NCBI GenBank assembly: GCA_965215825.1
Contig: CBDCEM010000003.1
Location: forward strand, 2,852,001-2,916,000
Direction: 5' to 3'
From: JAWPMT01 sp965215825
Lineage (GTDB): Bacteria; Bacteroidota; Bacteroidia; Cytophagales; Cyclobacteriaceae
Length of the DNA: 64,000 nucleotides
Shown here in pieces: positions 16,174 through 26,294 of this stretch. The notes under the pieces are model-generated. The model saw only the letters and a list, made by a program, of their open reading frames with translations, was not told where the DNA came from and ran no database searches. The stretch's first letter is position 1. Every line of letters begins with the position of its first letter. Made by a program: the position numbers and the translations under genes.

Positions 16174-18606
16174 ATGCTAAAGAGTTTTTTGTTATCATCA
16201 ATCCGACATATCCTTAAAAAAGCGTGGATCTCGGGGCTTAATATCTTTTGTCTTTCTCTCGGAGGCGCCATCTGCATCTTTGTTTTCAACTATAGGACAT
16301 TTGAAAAAGGATACGATAACTCATTTAATGATTCTTCTACTTACAGGCTAGAAAGGCACGTAGCAGCACCCGGAGGACCAACTACTAAGGATGCATTAAC
16401 TCCTGTACTTTGGGAACCATTTCTACATAAACATCTAAAGGTTTCTGGAGTCTCCACGCGTATAGTACCCTACACAGAAGAACGAAATGCTTTCTTCGAA
16501 CAAATATCATCGGAACAAGAAAGAGACCGAAAGACCCTTCATTTTAAGAACGTTTATTACATCGAACCTTCAATTCTGGACATTTTCCCATTTCAATGGA
16601 CCAACAGCCCTTCATTTGGTGCAGACTCTACGGTAGTCTTTCTTTCAAAATCAGCCGCAAAGCAAGTTCTGGCAATTGATGAATCCGGAGAGAACACGGG
16701 TAATTTGATTCTACAGGCCATCCAAAATAATGGCTTACCGAGCCCAAATTATAAGTTGGGTGGTGTGTTTGAGGACTTCCCTGTTAATTCGAACCTTGCG
16801 ATGGACGTTCTGGTCTTTTCGAGGCAACATGACCACATCTTTAACAATACCAATCTCGCGTACACCTACATAACGACTGATGAACCGTTAAGTTTCGAAC
16901 AGCGATCTATCGTTGATGATTCGTTTATTGCCGGTGAATCTTTGTATCTACGACCCGTAACTTCCATTCATTTTGCTAAAGGGATTTCCAACAATTCAAA
17001 ACCTATCGGAAATGAACTAATGTTACTTTTCCTGACTGTTGTTGGTGTGATTATCATGTTACTGTCAATCACAAACTATACGGTCAGTTCAATCTTTGGT
17101 ACCATCGATCGGATGCGAGAAGTTGGTGTCAGAAAGCTTTTGGGCATGAGGCCTTCCCACCTTATAGCAAATTTTATCACCGAGTCTTTCCTGATCCATT
17201 TACTTTCAGGAGTATTTGCCCTGGCGATGTTCCAATACCTGAGCAATAATGGCTTGCCTTTCATGCCTGATCAAAAAACAATAGGCACTGGTAATCCTCT
17301 TGATTTTCAAGCGATTAATGCAGCTGGAGTGGGGCAGACTATTGTTTTTACTGTGTTACTTTTTTTGTCAAGTGCCCTCCTTTCAAGTCTGTATCCAGCT
17401 CTGTATTTCAACAGAATCAGACCTGTATTCCTGCTGAAAGGCCGGCTCCAAATTTTAAATTCCGGATTACTCAAAGGAGCAAATTCGGTTGTCAAGACAC
17501 TTATCATTTTCCAGTTAACCTCTTCGGTACTATTCCTTTCCGGACTGATGATGACCAATCAAGCCCTTGTAAAAGCCAATCAGAAAGAAGTTTACCCTTA
17601 TGATCTACAGGTTAGAGGTATCTTCCCTGGAATAGCAGGCGCCAATGAGACATTTAAGCAGATGGCATCTTCCAGTATCAGCGACCTAAAACAGAAAGAA
17701 CTTGTCCGTGATATTGAATACAGTAACCTGTATCGAAATCAAGTCCAAACACGGGGCAAGATTATTGTCAGAACGGGTTCCCGTTCTCAGGACAGTGAGT
17801 TGCAGCTAATTGTCACAGATCACTCGCATTGGGCAGACACCTCAAGTTTTTTGGCGGGTCAAAACTTTTCACCTGATTTCGGATCCGACCCTCATCACAT
17901 CATCCTGAATGAAACTGCCCTCGACCTTGTGGGAATAAAGTTTCCAAATGGTGCTATTGGAGACTCATTATACAGTACAGATATGGGTAAATTCAAAATA
18001 ATTGGTGTCACGAAAAATATCAAAAAGGAACCCACTGCATTTGTAAGTGGTTTCCGATACCGTACTTTTCTGGAACTTACCTTACATTTTGACCAGGGCA
18101 TCAGCAGAAGCAAGGATGTCTACTCTTTTGTCAGGTCTGCTGAAATAAACCTGAGTTCAGCATTTCCAAGAGTTAATTTATTGAAACGTGAATTTCAGAA
18201 AGAACAATTGATCGGACGAAGCATGAACATCATGTTTCTGATATTCAGCTTATTGGCGTTGATCATTACGGCCTTTGGATTGCTCAATTTATCTAGTTTC
18301 ATCGTTGAAAAGCGAGGTAAGGAGATTGATATTAGAAAACTGTTGGGAGCTCAAAAGATGAACTTAATCCAAATCATGTCATCCGACCTCTTGAGGTTAG
18401 TAATTGCCGCATCGATCATCGCCGCTCCGATCATTTATCTTACGATCCAATTTGGGCTTAATCAATACAGCAATGGTATAGACGTGAGTCCATTATTTAT
18501 TTCAGTTCCTGCAGTGACCGTACTATTTCTCGCATTGTTAGTCGCTATTCCAAAATGCTGGCAACAAGCGAATAGCAACTTATCTCAATCATTGGGGCGG
18601 AAATAG
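16174..18606 (+). CDS. FtsX/MacB-type ABC transporter permease
   Basis: An 810-residue permease with two MacB_PCD periplasmic domains and two FtsX domains. The ATG at 16174 is preferred over a TTG two codons before. One membrane helix follows the N-terminal amphipathic LLSSIRHILK segment, three more at about 280-410, and four in the last 150 residues. The motifs IDRMREVGVRKLLGMRPSHLI and KRGKEIDIRKLLGAQKMNLIQ after the paired helices are the coupling-helix signatures of this family. Such proteins are common in Bacteroidota in multicopy clusters with an ATPase, moving lipoproteins, peptides or acting mechanically across the envelope. No ATPase is adjacent here, so the partner must be encoded elsewhere. 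Confidence 0.88.
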   Translation: MLKSFLLSSIRHILKKAWISGLNIFCLSLGGAICIFVFNYRTFEKGYDNSFNDSSTYRLERHVAAPGGPTTKDALTPVLWEPFLHKHLKVSGVSTRIVPYTEERNAFFEQISSEQERDRKTLHFKNVYYIEPSILDIFPFQWTNSPSFGADSTVVFLSKSAAKQVLAIDESGENTGNLILQAIQNNGLPSPNYKLGGVFEDFPVNSNLAMDVLVFSRQHDHIFNNTNLAYTYITTDEPLSFEQRSIVDDSFIAGESLYLRPVTSIHFAKGISNNSKPIGNELMLLFLTVVGVIIMLLSITNYTVSSIFGTIDRMREVGVRKLLGMRPSHLIANFITESFLIHLLSGVFALAMFQYLSNNGLPFMPDQKTIGTGNPLDFQAINAAGVGQTIVFTVLLFLSSALLSSLYPALYFNRIRPVFLLKGRLQILNSGLLKGANSVVKTLIIFQLTSSVLFLSGLMMTNQALVKANQKEVYPYDLQVRGIFPGIAGANETFKQMASSSISDLKQKELVRDIEYSNLYRNQVQTRGKIIVRTGSRSQDSELQLIVTDHSHWADTSSFLAGQNFSPDFGSDPHHIILNETALDLVGIKFPNGAIGDSLYSTDMGKFKIIGVTKNIKKEPTAFVSGFRYRTFLELTLHFDQGISRSKDVYSFVRSAEINLSSAFPRVNLLKREFQKEQLIGRSMNIMFLIFSLLALIITAFGLLNLSSFIVEKRGKEIDIRKLLGAQKMNLIQIMSSDLLRLVIAASIIAAPIIYLTIQFGLNQYSNGIDVSPLFISVPAVTVLFLALLVAIPKCWQQANSNLSQSLGRK

Positions 18607-18672
18607 TCGAGGATTTGTGAGTCAAACAAAAGTCAGAAAATGGAATTATTTTAAAATTTGCGCTTTCAAAGC

Positions 18673-20220
18673 TTAGATGTAATTTTTCCGTATTTCTTTC
18701 TTTAATATTTTGCCTGTAGCGGACATAGGTAGACTGTCTACAAAATCGATTTTACGCGGGTACTTGTAAGCTGCTATTCGTTCTTTCGTCCAATCCTGTA
18801 ACTCTTCCATGTCACAGGTTGCACCTTCCTGGAGGACCACACATGCCTGAATTTCCTCACCGTATTCATCATCCTGAACACCAATCACGGCAACCAAACT
18901 GACAGCCTCGTGCTTCATAATAACTTCTTCCACTTCACGAGGGTATACATTCAGTCCTCCTCGAATGATCATATCTTTGGTTCGGTCAACAATGAATAAA
19001 TAGCCTTCTTCATCCTTCACCGCTACATCCCCCGAGTGCAGCCAACCATCCTGAATGGTCTTTTCGGTTGCTTCAGTTTTATTGTAGTAACCCTTCATGA
19101 CATTGTGCCCTTTGTAGCACAGTTCGCCCTTCTCTCCCACCGGCACTTCATTCCCGGCATCATCTACCAGTTTTACCTGCACGCCCCATACCGGGGTTCC
19201 TATTGAGCCAATTTTTCTATCAGCTTTTCCATGATTAAATGAAACAACAGGTGATCCCTCGGACATGCCATAACCTTCAAGAATCGTAACACCATACTTA
19301 GCCTCAAAATCCGTCAAAACCTGCTCGGGTAAAGATGCTCCGCCTGAAACAGCGATTCTAAGTTGCTTGCTTACTTCTTCAATGTGCGAAGCTTCATTGT
19401 AACTGTTAAGTCCCCAAAACATGGTAGGAACTCCGGCAAATACAGTGACTTGATGTTTCCTCATCAAACCTATGGCCGCTGCAGCTTCGAAACGAGGTAG
19501 TAAAATGCTGTGCGCTCCACGATAGATTCCGGCATTCATCAGCACAGTCATCGCGAAAATGTGAAATAACGGAAGAACTATCAATTGAGTATCTTCTGAG
19601 GAAGAGCCGACCAAATCAGATGAGAGAATGGCATTAAGCATTAAGTTATTATGTGTCAGCATCGCCCCCTTAGGTTGCCCTGTTGTGCCAGACGTGTAAA
19701 TGATCACTGCAAGATCTTCCGCACTTGTTTCTACCGGATCAAACACAGGAGATTGTTCACTCATTAACGAACCTAAAGTTTCTGTACCTAATGGGCTTGG
19801 TGCTACCGGGTCCGGCATGATGGTATAAAAGTGTTCGCAACTTGCCACTTCTTTAAATGCACCAAAACCCATCTGCCCCATAGGCAATTCTTCCGTCCCG
19901 ATAAAACAGAAAAACGCTTTGGCATCACTATTATCCAGATGATAAATAGTCTCTTCCTTCTTTAGCAACACACTAAGTGGCACACAAATTGCCCCTGCTT
20001 TCAGGATTCCGAAATATACAATCGGAAAAAAAGGCAAGTTCAAACAATTGAGTGCTATTTTATCACCTTTCTGAATCCCTTTTGAAACCAGGCCATTCGC
20101 CACTTGATTTGCTGCGCCGTTGACCTGGGCGTAGGTAAGGGTAGTTTCTCCAAATGTAAAAGCAGGTCGCTTGGGGTATTTTCGAGCAGAGGACTCCAGA
20201 ATTACAGATAAATTTAACAT
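18673..20220 (-). CDS. Long-chain fatty acid--CoA ligase (AMP-forming)
   Basis: A 515-residue ANL-superfamily enzyme. The P-loop reads VIIYTSGTTGQPKGAMLTH, the A5 motif ILEGYGMSEGSP, the A7/A8 region WLHSGDVAVKDEEGYLFIVDRTKDMIIRGG and the C-terminal catalytic lysine sits in LPMSATGKILKKEI. Length matches short FadD/acyl-CoA synthetases. It activates a fatty or aryl acid to the acyl-AMP and then CoA thioester for beta-oxidation or lipid use. The YGMSE motif and MIIRGGLNVYPREVEE favour medium/long-chain acyl substrates. It converges on the permease gene and is not obviously in an operon. Confidence 0.9.
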   Translation of the reverse strand: MLNLSVILESSARKYPKRPAFTFGETTLTYAQVNGAANQVANGLVSKGIQKGDKIALNCLNLPFFPIVYFGILKAGAICVPLSVLLKKEETIYHLDNSDAKAFFCFIGTEELPMGQMGFGAFKEVASCEHFYTIMPDPVAPSPLGTETLGSLMSEQSPVFDPVETSAEDLAVIIYTSGTTGQPKGAMLTHNNLMLNAILSSDLVGSSSEDTQLIVLPLFHIFAMTVLMNAGIYRGAHSILLPRFEAAAAIGLMRKHQVTVFAGVPTMFWGLNSYNEASHIEEVSKQLRIAVSGGASLPEQVLTDFEAKYGVTILEGYGMSEGSPVVSFNHGKADRKIGSIGTPVWGVQVKLVDDAGNEVPVGEKGELCYKGHNVMKGYYNKTEATEKTIQDGWLHSGDVAVKDEEGYLFIVDRTKDMIIRGGLNVYPREVEEVIMKHEAVSLVAVIGVQDDEYGEEIQACVVLQEGATCDMEELQDWTKERIAAYKYPRKIDFVDSLPMSATGKILKKEIRKNYI

Positions 20221-20321
20221 GTGCTGATTCTCGCGTTAAGGTTATTGAATTAATGAATTAAAGCAATCAACGGTTGCTTACTCCTTAAAGCTAATAAGAG
20301 ACGTGGAATTGTCTGCTACAT

Positions 20322-21659
20322 TTAATTAGCCGTGGAAACAATGATCACTCCACTTCTACCCTGTTCTCCGTAAATAGCCGTTTGCGTGAGGCTATTGAGT
20401 ACTCGTACAGATTTGATTCGATTCACGTCGAGGCTGCTGGCAACTGAAGAATAACCTCTGCCCATGTTCACATTATCAACAATGAAAATGGGTTCGTTAT
20501 CCAATTGCACGGAGCTACTGCCCGTTTGGCGCACGTAGACTGTAATGTTCTCTCCTGATCCATTTACCGTGAGTGTACCAATTCGTTTCAAGTAATCTGC
20601 CAAAGAACTGTAACTCCAGGTCTGGTTGTTCTCAAAAGTATTTACAGAGGATTTACGTTCACGTTTTTTCTTCCCTCCCCCTGAACCTGTAAATAAGGAA
20701 AAAATGCCTGCTTTGGTCAAAGTCTCTTCTACTGGTGATGAGCCATCTGAAATTCCCACTTTGGCTGAAAGCTCTTCGCTGGGATACCACTTACCAAATG
20801 AGCTTGTTTTGTAATAAGTGAAATTATCTATTTTACCAAAAATCTTGAATTTAGTGAAGGGTAAATCAAACTTGTCGCTGTTCACAATCAATTCACCTCT
20901 TTTATCAAAATATACTTCTTTCGGATGCTCCTTTAAGGCCCAGGTTACAATCTTGTAAATATTCTTCCTGTCTTCCTTTAGAATCAATGGTTCAAATTGA
21001 ACAAAAAACTTACTAGTGGTCAAAAACAGAAAATCATTTTCCAGGTCGTACTTACTATACCCATCATAGGGCAACAAATCCACTATTATTTCCTTCGGGA
21101 TAATTAATTCGCCCGGCTTCCCCTCTTCATCCACGCCGAGGAATTTAATTCGCATTTTCAGATTCTTGAGTTTGCTGGAATATCCCAAACTTATCCAGTG
21201 AATAAACGTGGTATCAAAGGGTGTCTCAATCAGTTGGGCAATGGCCGAACCGGAATAATCCACATCAGTCATAAAACGTGATGCAGTTGAGTAAATACCA
21301 CCGACTTTTTCAATTTTCGGCTTGTCTCGCTTTTCACTGATAACAACTTCCTGTAATTGAGACACATTCTCTTCCAGCGTTACCAGCAGTTCCTGATCTT
21401 TGATGTCCGAAAGAGCAAATTTTCTTCGATGAAAGCCAACGCAGGAAACTAGTAGCACTTTACCCTCATGCTCTTTAGGTATTCTTAGTTCGAAATCACC
21501 ATTTAGTTCAGAAATGGTGCCTACATAAGTGTCCGCAATTCCAATATTAACAAATGGAAGGGGTTCACCATTAGTTGAAGTAACTTTTCCCCTGATTAAA
21601 ACCTGACCACTTCCTGCTAAAGCCAAGAATAGAAAGCAACTGAAGAGAACATGCTTCAT
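20322..21659 (-). CDS. CarboxypepD_reg-like and TonB-plug-like envelope protein
   Basis: About 445 residues from MKHVLFSCF (ATG at 21657-21659), which starts a normal signal peptide; an upstream ATG adds MSNQPS. After cleavage comes a CarboxypepD_reg-like domain (IRGKVTSTNGEPLPFVNIGI, GTISELNGDFELRIP), a middle region of unknown fold (about 110-330), and a C-terminal plug-like segment (IFIVDNVNMGRGYSSVASSLDVNRIKSVRVL split around DVNRIKSVRVL, ending GRSGVIIVST). That ending is the conserved plug motif of SusC proteins, but no barrel follows. The family is common in Cytophagales; it may be a TonB-interacting or surface-anchored protein. A degenerate receptor is an alternative, though the frame is intact. 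Confidence 0.75.
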   Translation of the reverse strand: MKHVLFSCFLFLALAGSGQVLIRGKVTSTNGEPLPFVNIGIADTYVGTISELNGDFELRIPKEHEGKVLLVSCVGFHRRKFALSDIKDQELLVTLEENVSQLQEVVISEKRDKPKIEKVGGIYSTASRFMTDVDYSGSAIAQLIETPFDTTFIHWISLGYSSKLKNLKMRIKFLGVDEEGKPGELIIPKEIIVDLLPYDGYSKYDLENDFLFLTTSKFFVQFEPLILKEDRKNIYKIVTWALKEHPKEVYFDKRGELIVNSDKFDLPFTKFKIFGKIDNFTYYKTSSFGKWYPSEELSAKVGISDGSSPVEETLTKAGIFSLFTGSGGGKKKRERKSSVNTFENNQTWSYSSLADYLKRIGTLTVNGSGENITVYVRQTGSSSVQLDNEPIFIVDNVNMGRGYSSVASSLDVNRIKSVRVLNSLTQTAIYGEQGRSGVIIVSTAN

Positions 21660-21740
21660 AGATGGTTGATTTGACAAGTGAACAATTCATTTAAGCGGAA
21701 GACCGAACACCTGTAAGTTATATCTCATCAATAAATATGC

Positions 21741-24455
21741 CTAATAAATCCCGTTTCTACTAGAATCGGCTACCATCTTGTAAAGTTTTTGATTGAACGG
21801 TTCAGCTTTCATCAATTGTTCTGTACTGAGGTGTAACCTGTACCTCCAGTAGTGCTGAGCAATTGCAGGCACATTAATGCGCTCTTCTTCCGGAATCTCA
21901 CGCCTAAGTTCATATTCCATTGCCAGGAGATCCTGTATTGGAAAAATGGCTAACATACCTGGAGAATGCATATGCTGATTGATGACCTCTTCCGCAATCC
22001 AAGGCTCGAAAAAGAATGGAGACCCTCCCTTTTGCCCTAAAATTGAATTGAAGAATCGTTGAGATTTATCTGAGTCTTCTTGCCACCACTCTCTTAGTGT
22101 GGACATATCATGGCTACCTGTACTACACACACTCATATAAGGAATATCTGCCGGATGAAGAAATTCCCGATCGTCATTCGGCATGCGCTGAATAGCCAAA
22201 GAAAGCATACTTAATTCATCCATAACCCCCGGAACTGAAGCCGGAACCATTCCCAGGTCTTCTCCACAAATCAACATATTTGTGGCCTCTTTTATAGCTG
22301 GAAGCTTCTGCATCGCACTTTCTCTCCAAAACTCATTGTGTCTATGATAAAAGAAGTGATTGTACAGTTGGTCTAACTTTTGTTGAGTTACATGATCAAG
22401 CTCTCTGTAAGAATAAGTACTATGGAATGCAATTCTGGGATTCCAGGCCATCCCATCACTCAGAGGCGCTTCGATAAAAAGTACTTCTGCTAATAGGCGA
22501 TAGAGGTTCTGCCGCTTCCACTGTAAAAAATCTGTAGAATCTGGGTTCTCACGAATCAGGCAATCAAAATGCTCTTTTACTTTACGTTGTGAATCAAATT
22601 CTGTTTTAAGTTGATAACATCCCGGACGATATTCATCCAGGTAGTGATTAATAATATCGTGTGCGTGGCTTCCGAATATTTCGTAAACCATATGAACTCT
22701 GATGTATGGTTCACAGAAACGTTGATAATCAAATTCTAGTCCCCATTCTCCAAACTCATTAATATGAACTGGAATGGCCGGGTTAAATCTACCTAATATA
22801 CCCTCGGTATGTTCCCAGCCCATCTCCCAAATACGAAAGAACCCCAGGATGTGATCGATACGGAAAATATCAAAATATTCAGACATCTTCACGAGTCTCT
22901 CGCGCCACCATTTGAAGCCATCTTCTGCCATTTTCTCCCAATTATAGGTCGGGAAACCCCAGTTTTGACCCGATATAGAAAAGTCATCTGGTGGTGCGCC
23001 TGCCTGACAAGACATGTTGAACAACTCCGGGGCAATCCAGGCATCAACCGAATCCCTATAAATTCCTATGGGAATGTCTCCTTTCAGGACCACTCCTTTA
23101 CTTCGGGCATATTCGGAAGCAAGTTTAAGCTGCTGATCAAGATGAAATTGTAGGTAGTATTGAAGTGCGATATCATGGTAATGCTCCTTTGATGGATCAC
23201 AAAATGCCTTTATTGTGCTTCCCTTTATCTGGGCATATCCATCCCATCTCTTAAAATCTGATGTACCGAAGCGATCTCGAAGGCAACAAAATGCCGCATA
23301 GGGCTCCAACCATGATTGATTGGCCTTAAAGAATTCCCTGAAGGCTTTGCTTTTCAAAAAAGAATCTTTTTGCTCCTTAAAACTTAATTGGAAGAACTCA
23401 TTTTTCAAAGTCAAAACACCCTCATAGTCGATCTCTGGTAGATCGTTGAGCTTTTTAGCTCTGATATCAAAAGCCGCTTGAGCTTTCTTATCCTTGAGGT
23501 TGCCCATGGCCTCCATATTGGCGTAAATGGGATGCAGCGCATTGACAGAAATTGCAGCATAGGGATAAGAATCTGTCCATGTCCTTGTTGCCGTAGTATC
23601 GTTTACCGGCAAGATCTGCACGATTTTCATACCGGTTTTAACTGCCCAATCAGTCAACAGGTTGATATCCGTGAATTCACCAATACCTGCCCCATTTTCA
23701 GATCGAAGCGAAAATACCGGAATCGCAATCCCTGCACCTCGCCATGGTCCGGCGGGGTATTTGAAAAATTCATCTGTTACGTAAGTCGCGGCATGCTTAC
23801 CTAGCGGTTTCGAGATAAACCGACGATTTTCATTGGCATCCCACCATTGAATTTTCTTCTTCCTTTTGTCATAAACGACGTACTTATACTCGAAATCCAG
23901 TTTCTCATCTGGTACTGGTACATCTACTGACCATATTGGAAATTTAGCATCGGACATAAGGTGCACTGACCCTTCATTCCAAGACCCCATTTCTTTTATT
24001 GAACCAACTACTCCAAAAACAAAATCGTCATTGACCCGGGGAGCTCTTAGTTGAAATCGGATGAAGGATTCTTCCGTAGTTTTCGTGTTATTCTTCCCTG
24101 GCTTCCGATTGCAAAACGCCTTCTCAAAAGGAGAGCTGTATAAAATATTTTCCGTTGTATCATGAGGCCTCCAAAAGTCACGAATTTGGACCCTTTCGAT
24201 ATTTTTTGAAGGTTCGAAAGCTCGGAGGTCACCAAATTCAGTTTGTGAAAGTCCTTCTGTTGCCGACCTTAACCAGTACCTGTATTGAAAAGAAGGCTCT
24301 TCAATCTCAAGTTCTAGTTCCCAATTCTCCCCATTGATGGTATTTAAAGGAATAGCTTTCGCCTCATCCAACCCTCCCAATTCGACACATGATCCCGAAA
24401 CATAAATAACCTCACCCCACTGAGTTTTATAGTCGATACTAAATGCTGCTTTCAC
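21741..24455 (-). CDS. malQ: 4-alpha-glucanotransferase with two CBM20 domains (DPE2-like amylomaltase)
   Basis: A 904-residue GH77 enzyme. Two starch-binding CBM20-like domains come first (about 1-100, IYVSGSCVELGGLD; and about 125-230, FGVVGSIKEMGSWN), then the catalytic barrel from about 240 (GIGEFTDINLLTDWA). The nucleophile Asp lies in FRIDHILGFF, the acid/base Glu in CGEDLGMVP, and the third Asp in SHDMSTLREWW. It transfers glucan chains between malto-oligosaccharides. The double CBM20 layout matches plant DPE2 and Bacteroidota MalQ rather than the short E. coli-type enzyme. No signal peptide: cytosolic. It follows the maltose-type carrier by 29 bases in one transcript. Confidence 0.93.
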   Translation of the reverse strand: MKAAFSIDYKTQWGEVIYVSGSCVELGGLDEAKAIPLNTINGENWELELEIEEPSFQYRYWLRSATEGLSQTEFGDLRAFEPSKNIERVQIRDFWRPHDTTENILYSSPFEKAFCNRKPGKNNTKTTEESFIRFQLRAPRVNDDFVFGVVGSIKEMGSWNEGSVHLMSDAKFPIWSVDVPVPDEKLDFEYKYVVYDKRKKKIQWWDANENRRFISKPLGKHAATYVTDEFFKYPAGPWRGAGIAIPVFSLRSENGAGIGEFTDINLLTDWAVKTGMKIVQILPVNDTTATRTWTDSYPYAAISVNALHPIYANMEAMGNLKDKKAQAAFDIRAKKLNDLPEIDYEGVLTLKNEFFQLSFKEQKDSFLKSKAFREFFKANQSWLEPYAAFCCLRDRFGTSDFKRWDGYAQIKGSTIKAFCDPSKEHYHDIALQYYLQFHLDQQLKLASEYARSKGVVLKGDIPIGIYRDSVDAWIAPELFNMSCQAGAPPDDFSISGQNWGFPTYNWEKMAEDGFKWWRERLVKMSEYFDIFRIDHILGFFRIWEMGWEHTEGILGRFNPAIPVHINEFGEWGLEFDYQRFCEPYIRVHMVYEIFGSHAHDIINHYLDEYRPGCYQLKTEFDSQRKVKEHFDCLIRENPDSTDFLQWKRQNLYRLLAEVLFIEAPLSDGMAWNPRIAFHSTYSYRELDHVTQQKLDQLYNHFFYHRHNEFWRESAMQKLPAIKEATNMLICGEDLGMVPASVPGVMDELSMLSLAIQRMPNDDREFLHPADIPYMSVCSTGSHDMSTLREWWQEDSDKSQRFFNSILGQKGGSPFFFEPWIAEEVINQHMHSPGMLAIFPIQDLLAMEYELRREIPEEERINVPAIAQHYWRYRLHLSTEQLMKAEPFNQKLYKMVADSSRNGIY

Positions 24456-24484
24456 GCTATATAAAAACTAAATAATCTAATTAA

Positions 24485-25828
24485 CTAAGATTGAACTACT
24501 TCGTCCCTGTCTTCCACAAACCGGACACAATAAGCTGCTATAATGAATGAAACACCCGCCATAACCAGTGCATAAATGGCATTGGAATTAAATATCCATT
24601 TGACAATCGGGCCTCCAACAATGCCATTTACAATTTGTGGTATTACAATAAAAAAGTTGAATATGCCCATGTAGTAACCCATTTTGGATGCTGGAATAGC
24701 TCCTGCAAGAATCGAATAAGGCATAGAAAGAATACTCGCCCAGGCAATACCAATGAATGCCATCGATACCAGCGCAAAGTACTGGTCTGGAATAAAATAC
24801 AGAGACAGCATCCCTACACCTCCACATATCAACGCCATAGCATGTGTTCGCTTTCGCCCAAACCTGGATGCAAGACTCGGTAAAGCCAAAGCAAAGACGG
24901 CTGAAACGGCATTATAAACCGTAAACATCACTCCGACCCAATTCCCGGCATCCTGGTAAGCAGTTGAATTTGTGTCGTCTATGGAAGTTCCGAAGATATG
25001 CTGTGCTACTGCTGGAGCACTGAATACCCACATCGAAAACAGAGCAAACCAGGAAAAAAACTGGACCCAGGCCAGTTGCTTCATCGTGGCTGGCATTTTG
25101 GCAATGTCTTTAAATATGTCCCAGAAACTGCCAATTTCTTCCTCCACTGGGCTCTCCTCACTTTCATTGAATTTGGCAAGTTCTTCTGGGGTGTACTCTT
25201 TGGTTTTCACTACCGTCCATATGATGGTCGAAATAAAAATGGCCGCGCCTACGTAAAAACTGAATATTACATTATCAGGAACTTCCCCCTGACCTGCTTC
25301 CTTTGAAACACCTACCCACTCAGCCAGCATATAAGGCAGAAATGAACCAACAACAGCTCCAAGGCCTATCAAAACTGCTTGAACAGAAAACCCTTGAGTA
25401 CGCTGTTCGGAAGGCAACATATCTGCCACTAACGCCCTGAAGGGTTCCATGGAAATATTAATAGATGCATCCATGATCATCAGGATTCCGGCTCCGACAA
25501 ACATGGGGGGAATGAAAGCCGCCAGGTTCCCTGAATTCGGCATAAAACACAAAGCTATCGAAGCCAGAATGGCACCCGTAAGGAAGTAAGGCCTTCTTCT
25601 GCCCAGTACATTCCACGTACGGTCGCTGAAATGGCCGACAATAGGCTGCACTAGCAAACCAGTAACAGGGGCCGCCAACCAAAACCAGGACAAATGTTCA
25701 ACATCTGCTCCAAAATTCTGAAGGATTCTACTGGCGTTGGCGTTTTGCAAAGCAAATCCGAACTGGATTCCCAAAAAGCCAAAGCTCATGTTCCATATCT
25801 GTGCGACTGACAATCGAGGCTTCTTCAT
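24485..25828 (-). CDS. MFS sugar transporter (maltose type)
   Basis: A 447-residue carrier with 12 predicted membrane helices. The loop 2-3 motif GHFSDRTWNVLGRRRPYFLTG is typical of the SLC45/glycoside-pentoside-hexuronide-like sugar:proton or sodium symporters that Bacteroidota use for maltose (MalT-like). A cytoplasmic acidic loop between helices 6 and 7 (ESEESPVEEEIGS) is usual. It is the promoter-proximal gene of the two-gene run with malQ and faces the aldolase across a LacI-type palindrome, which supports an alpha-glucan substrate. Confidence 0.85.
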   Translation of the reverse strand: MKKPRLSVAQIWNMSFGFLGIQFGFALQNANASRILQNFGADVEHLSWFWLAAPVTGLLVQPIVGHFSDRTWNVLGRRRPYFLTGAILASIALCFMPNSGNLAAFIPPMFVGAGILMIMDASINISMEPFRALVADMLPSEQRTQGFSVQAVLIGLGAVVGSFLPYMLAEWVGVSKEAGQGEVPDNVIFSFYVGAAIFISTIIWTVVKTKEYTPEELAKFNESEESPVEEEIGSFWDIFKDIAKMPATMKQLAWVQFFSWFALFSMWVFSAPAVAQHIFGTSIDDTNSTAYQDAGNWVGVMFTVYNAVSAVFALALPSLASRFGRKRTHAMALICGGVGMLSLYFIPDQYFALVSMAFIGIAWASILSMPYSILAGAIPASKMGYYMGIFNFFIVIPQIVNGIVGGPIVKWIFNSNAIYALVMAGVSFIIAAYCVRFVEDRDEVVQS

Positions 25829-26002
25829 ACTATTTTTTTCATTTTGTTGGTGTTTTTTTCAACCTGTTCAATATCAAAATCAGCTTTCAATATTTTTTTA
25901 CTTTTTTTTCAAAATCAGGACCATTTTTTTCCAAATCATTCAAGTTTTTGCCGTTTACACCTCACCTCATCAAGAAGCACCTTGCGAGCACCTTCTTCAT
26001 CG

Positions 26003-26012
26003 CAAACGTTTG
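26003..26012. promoter_or_regulatory. LacI/MalR-type operator palindrome
   Basis: CAAACGTTTG, a perfect 10-base palindrome with a central CG, in the context GCAAACGTTTGAAAC. This matches the core bound by LacI-family maltose regulators. It is 174 bases from the carrier start and 318 from the aldolase start. No maltose regulator gene is in the window; the LacI protein at 4980 has a GGAAACG-type site and probably does not act here. Confidence 0.55.
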
Positions 26013-26286
26013 AAACAATCCTATAGTCCCGATTCCATGAAAAATCCAACTTTGCACACTTTTACCAACTCCGAAAAATAGCTAAAATCTACGATTTGAG
26101 CCGTTAATTCAACATTAAGTAATCAGACCTTGCGAAGTAATATCCAAACAATACACACAATTCAATGGGTCAAAACTGCTTATAGATCACTCGTTTTGAT
26201 ACTTCTGTCATTGTCCAGATTTTAGTTACAAAAAATACTTTAGCGAATTTTCGCTGAGCGTTTCAAAATTGTGTGGTTAATAATTT

Positions 26287-26294
26287 TATATTTG
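26287..26294 (+). promoter_or_regulatory. -7 element of the aldolase promoter
   Basis: TATATTTG fits TAnnTTTG exactly, 35 bases before the ATG at 26330. A TTG lies at 26269-26271 but only 15 bases upstream, less than the usual 19-21, so the -33 element is imperfect. Confidence 0.45.

Noticed and set aside
25737..26081. 114-codon and overlapping frames in the spacer before the aldolase gene
   Set aside because: They are phenylalanine/serine-rich translations of T-runs and partly overlap the MFS gene.
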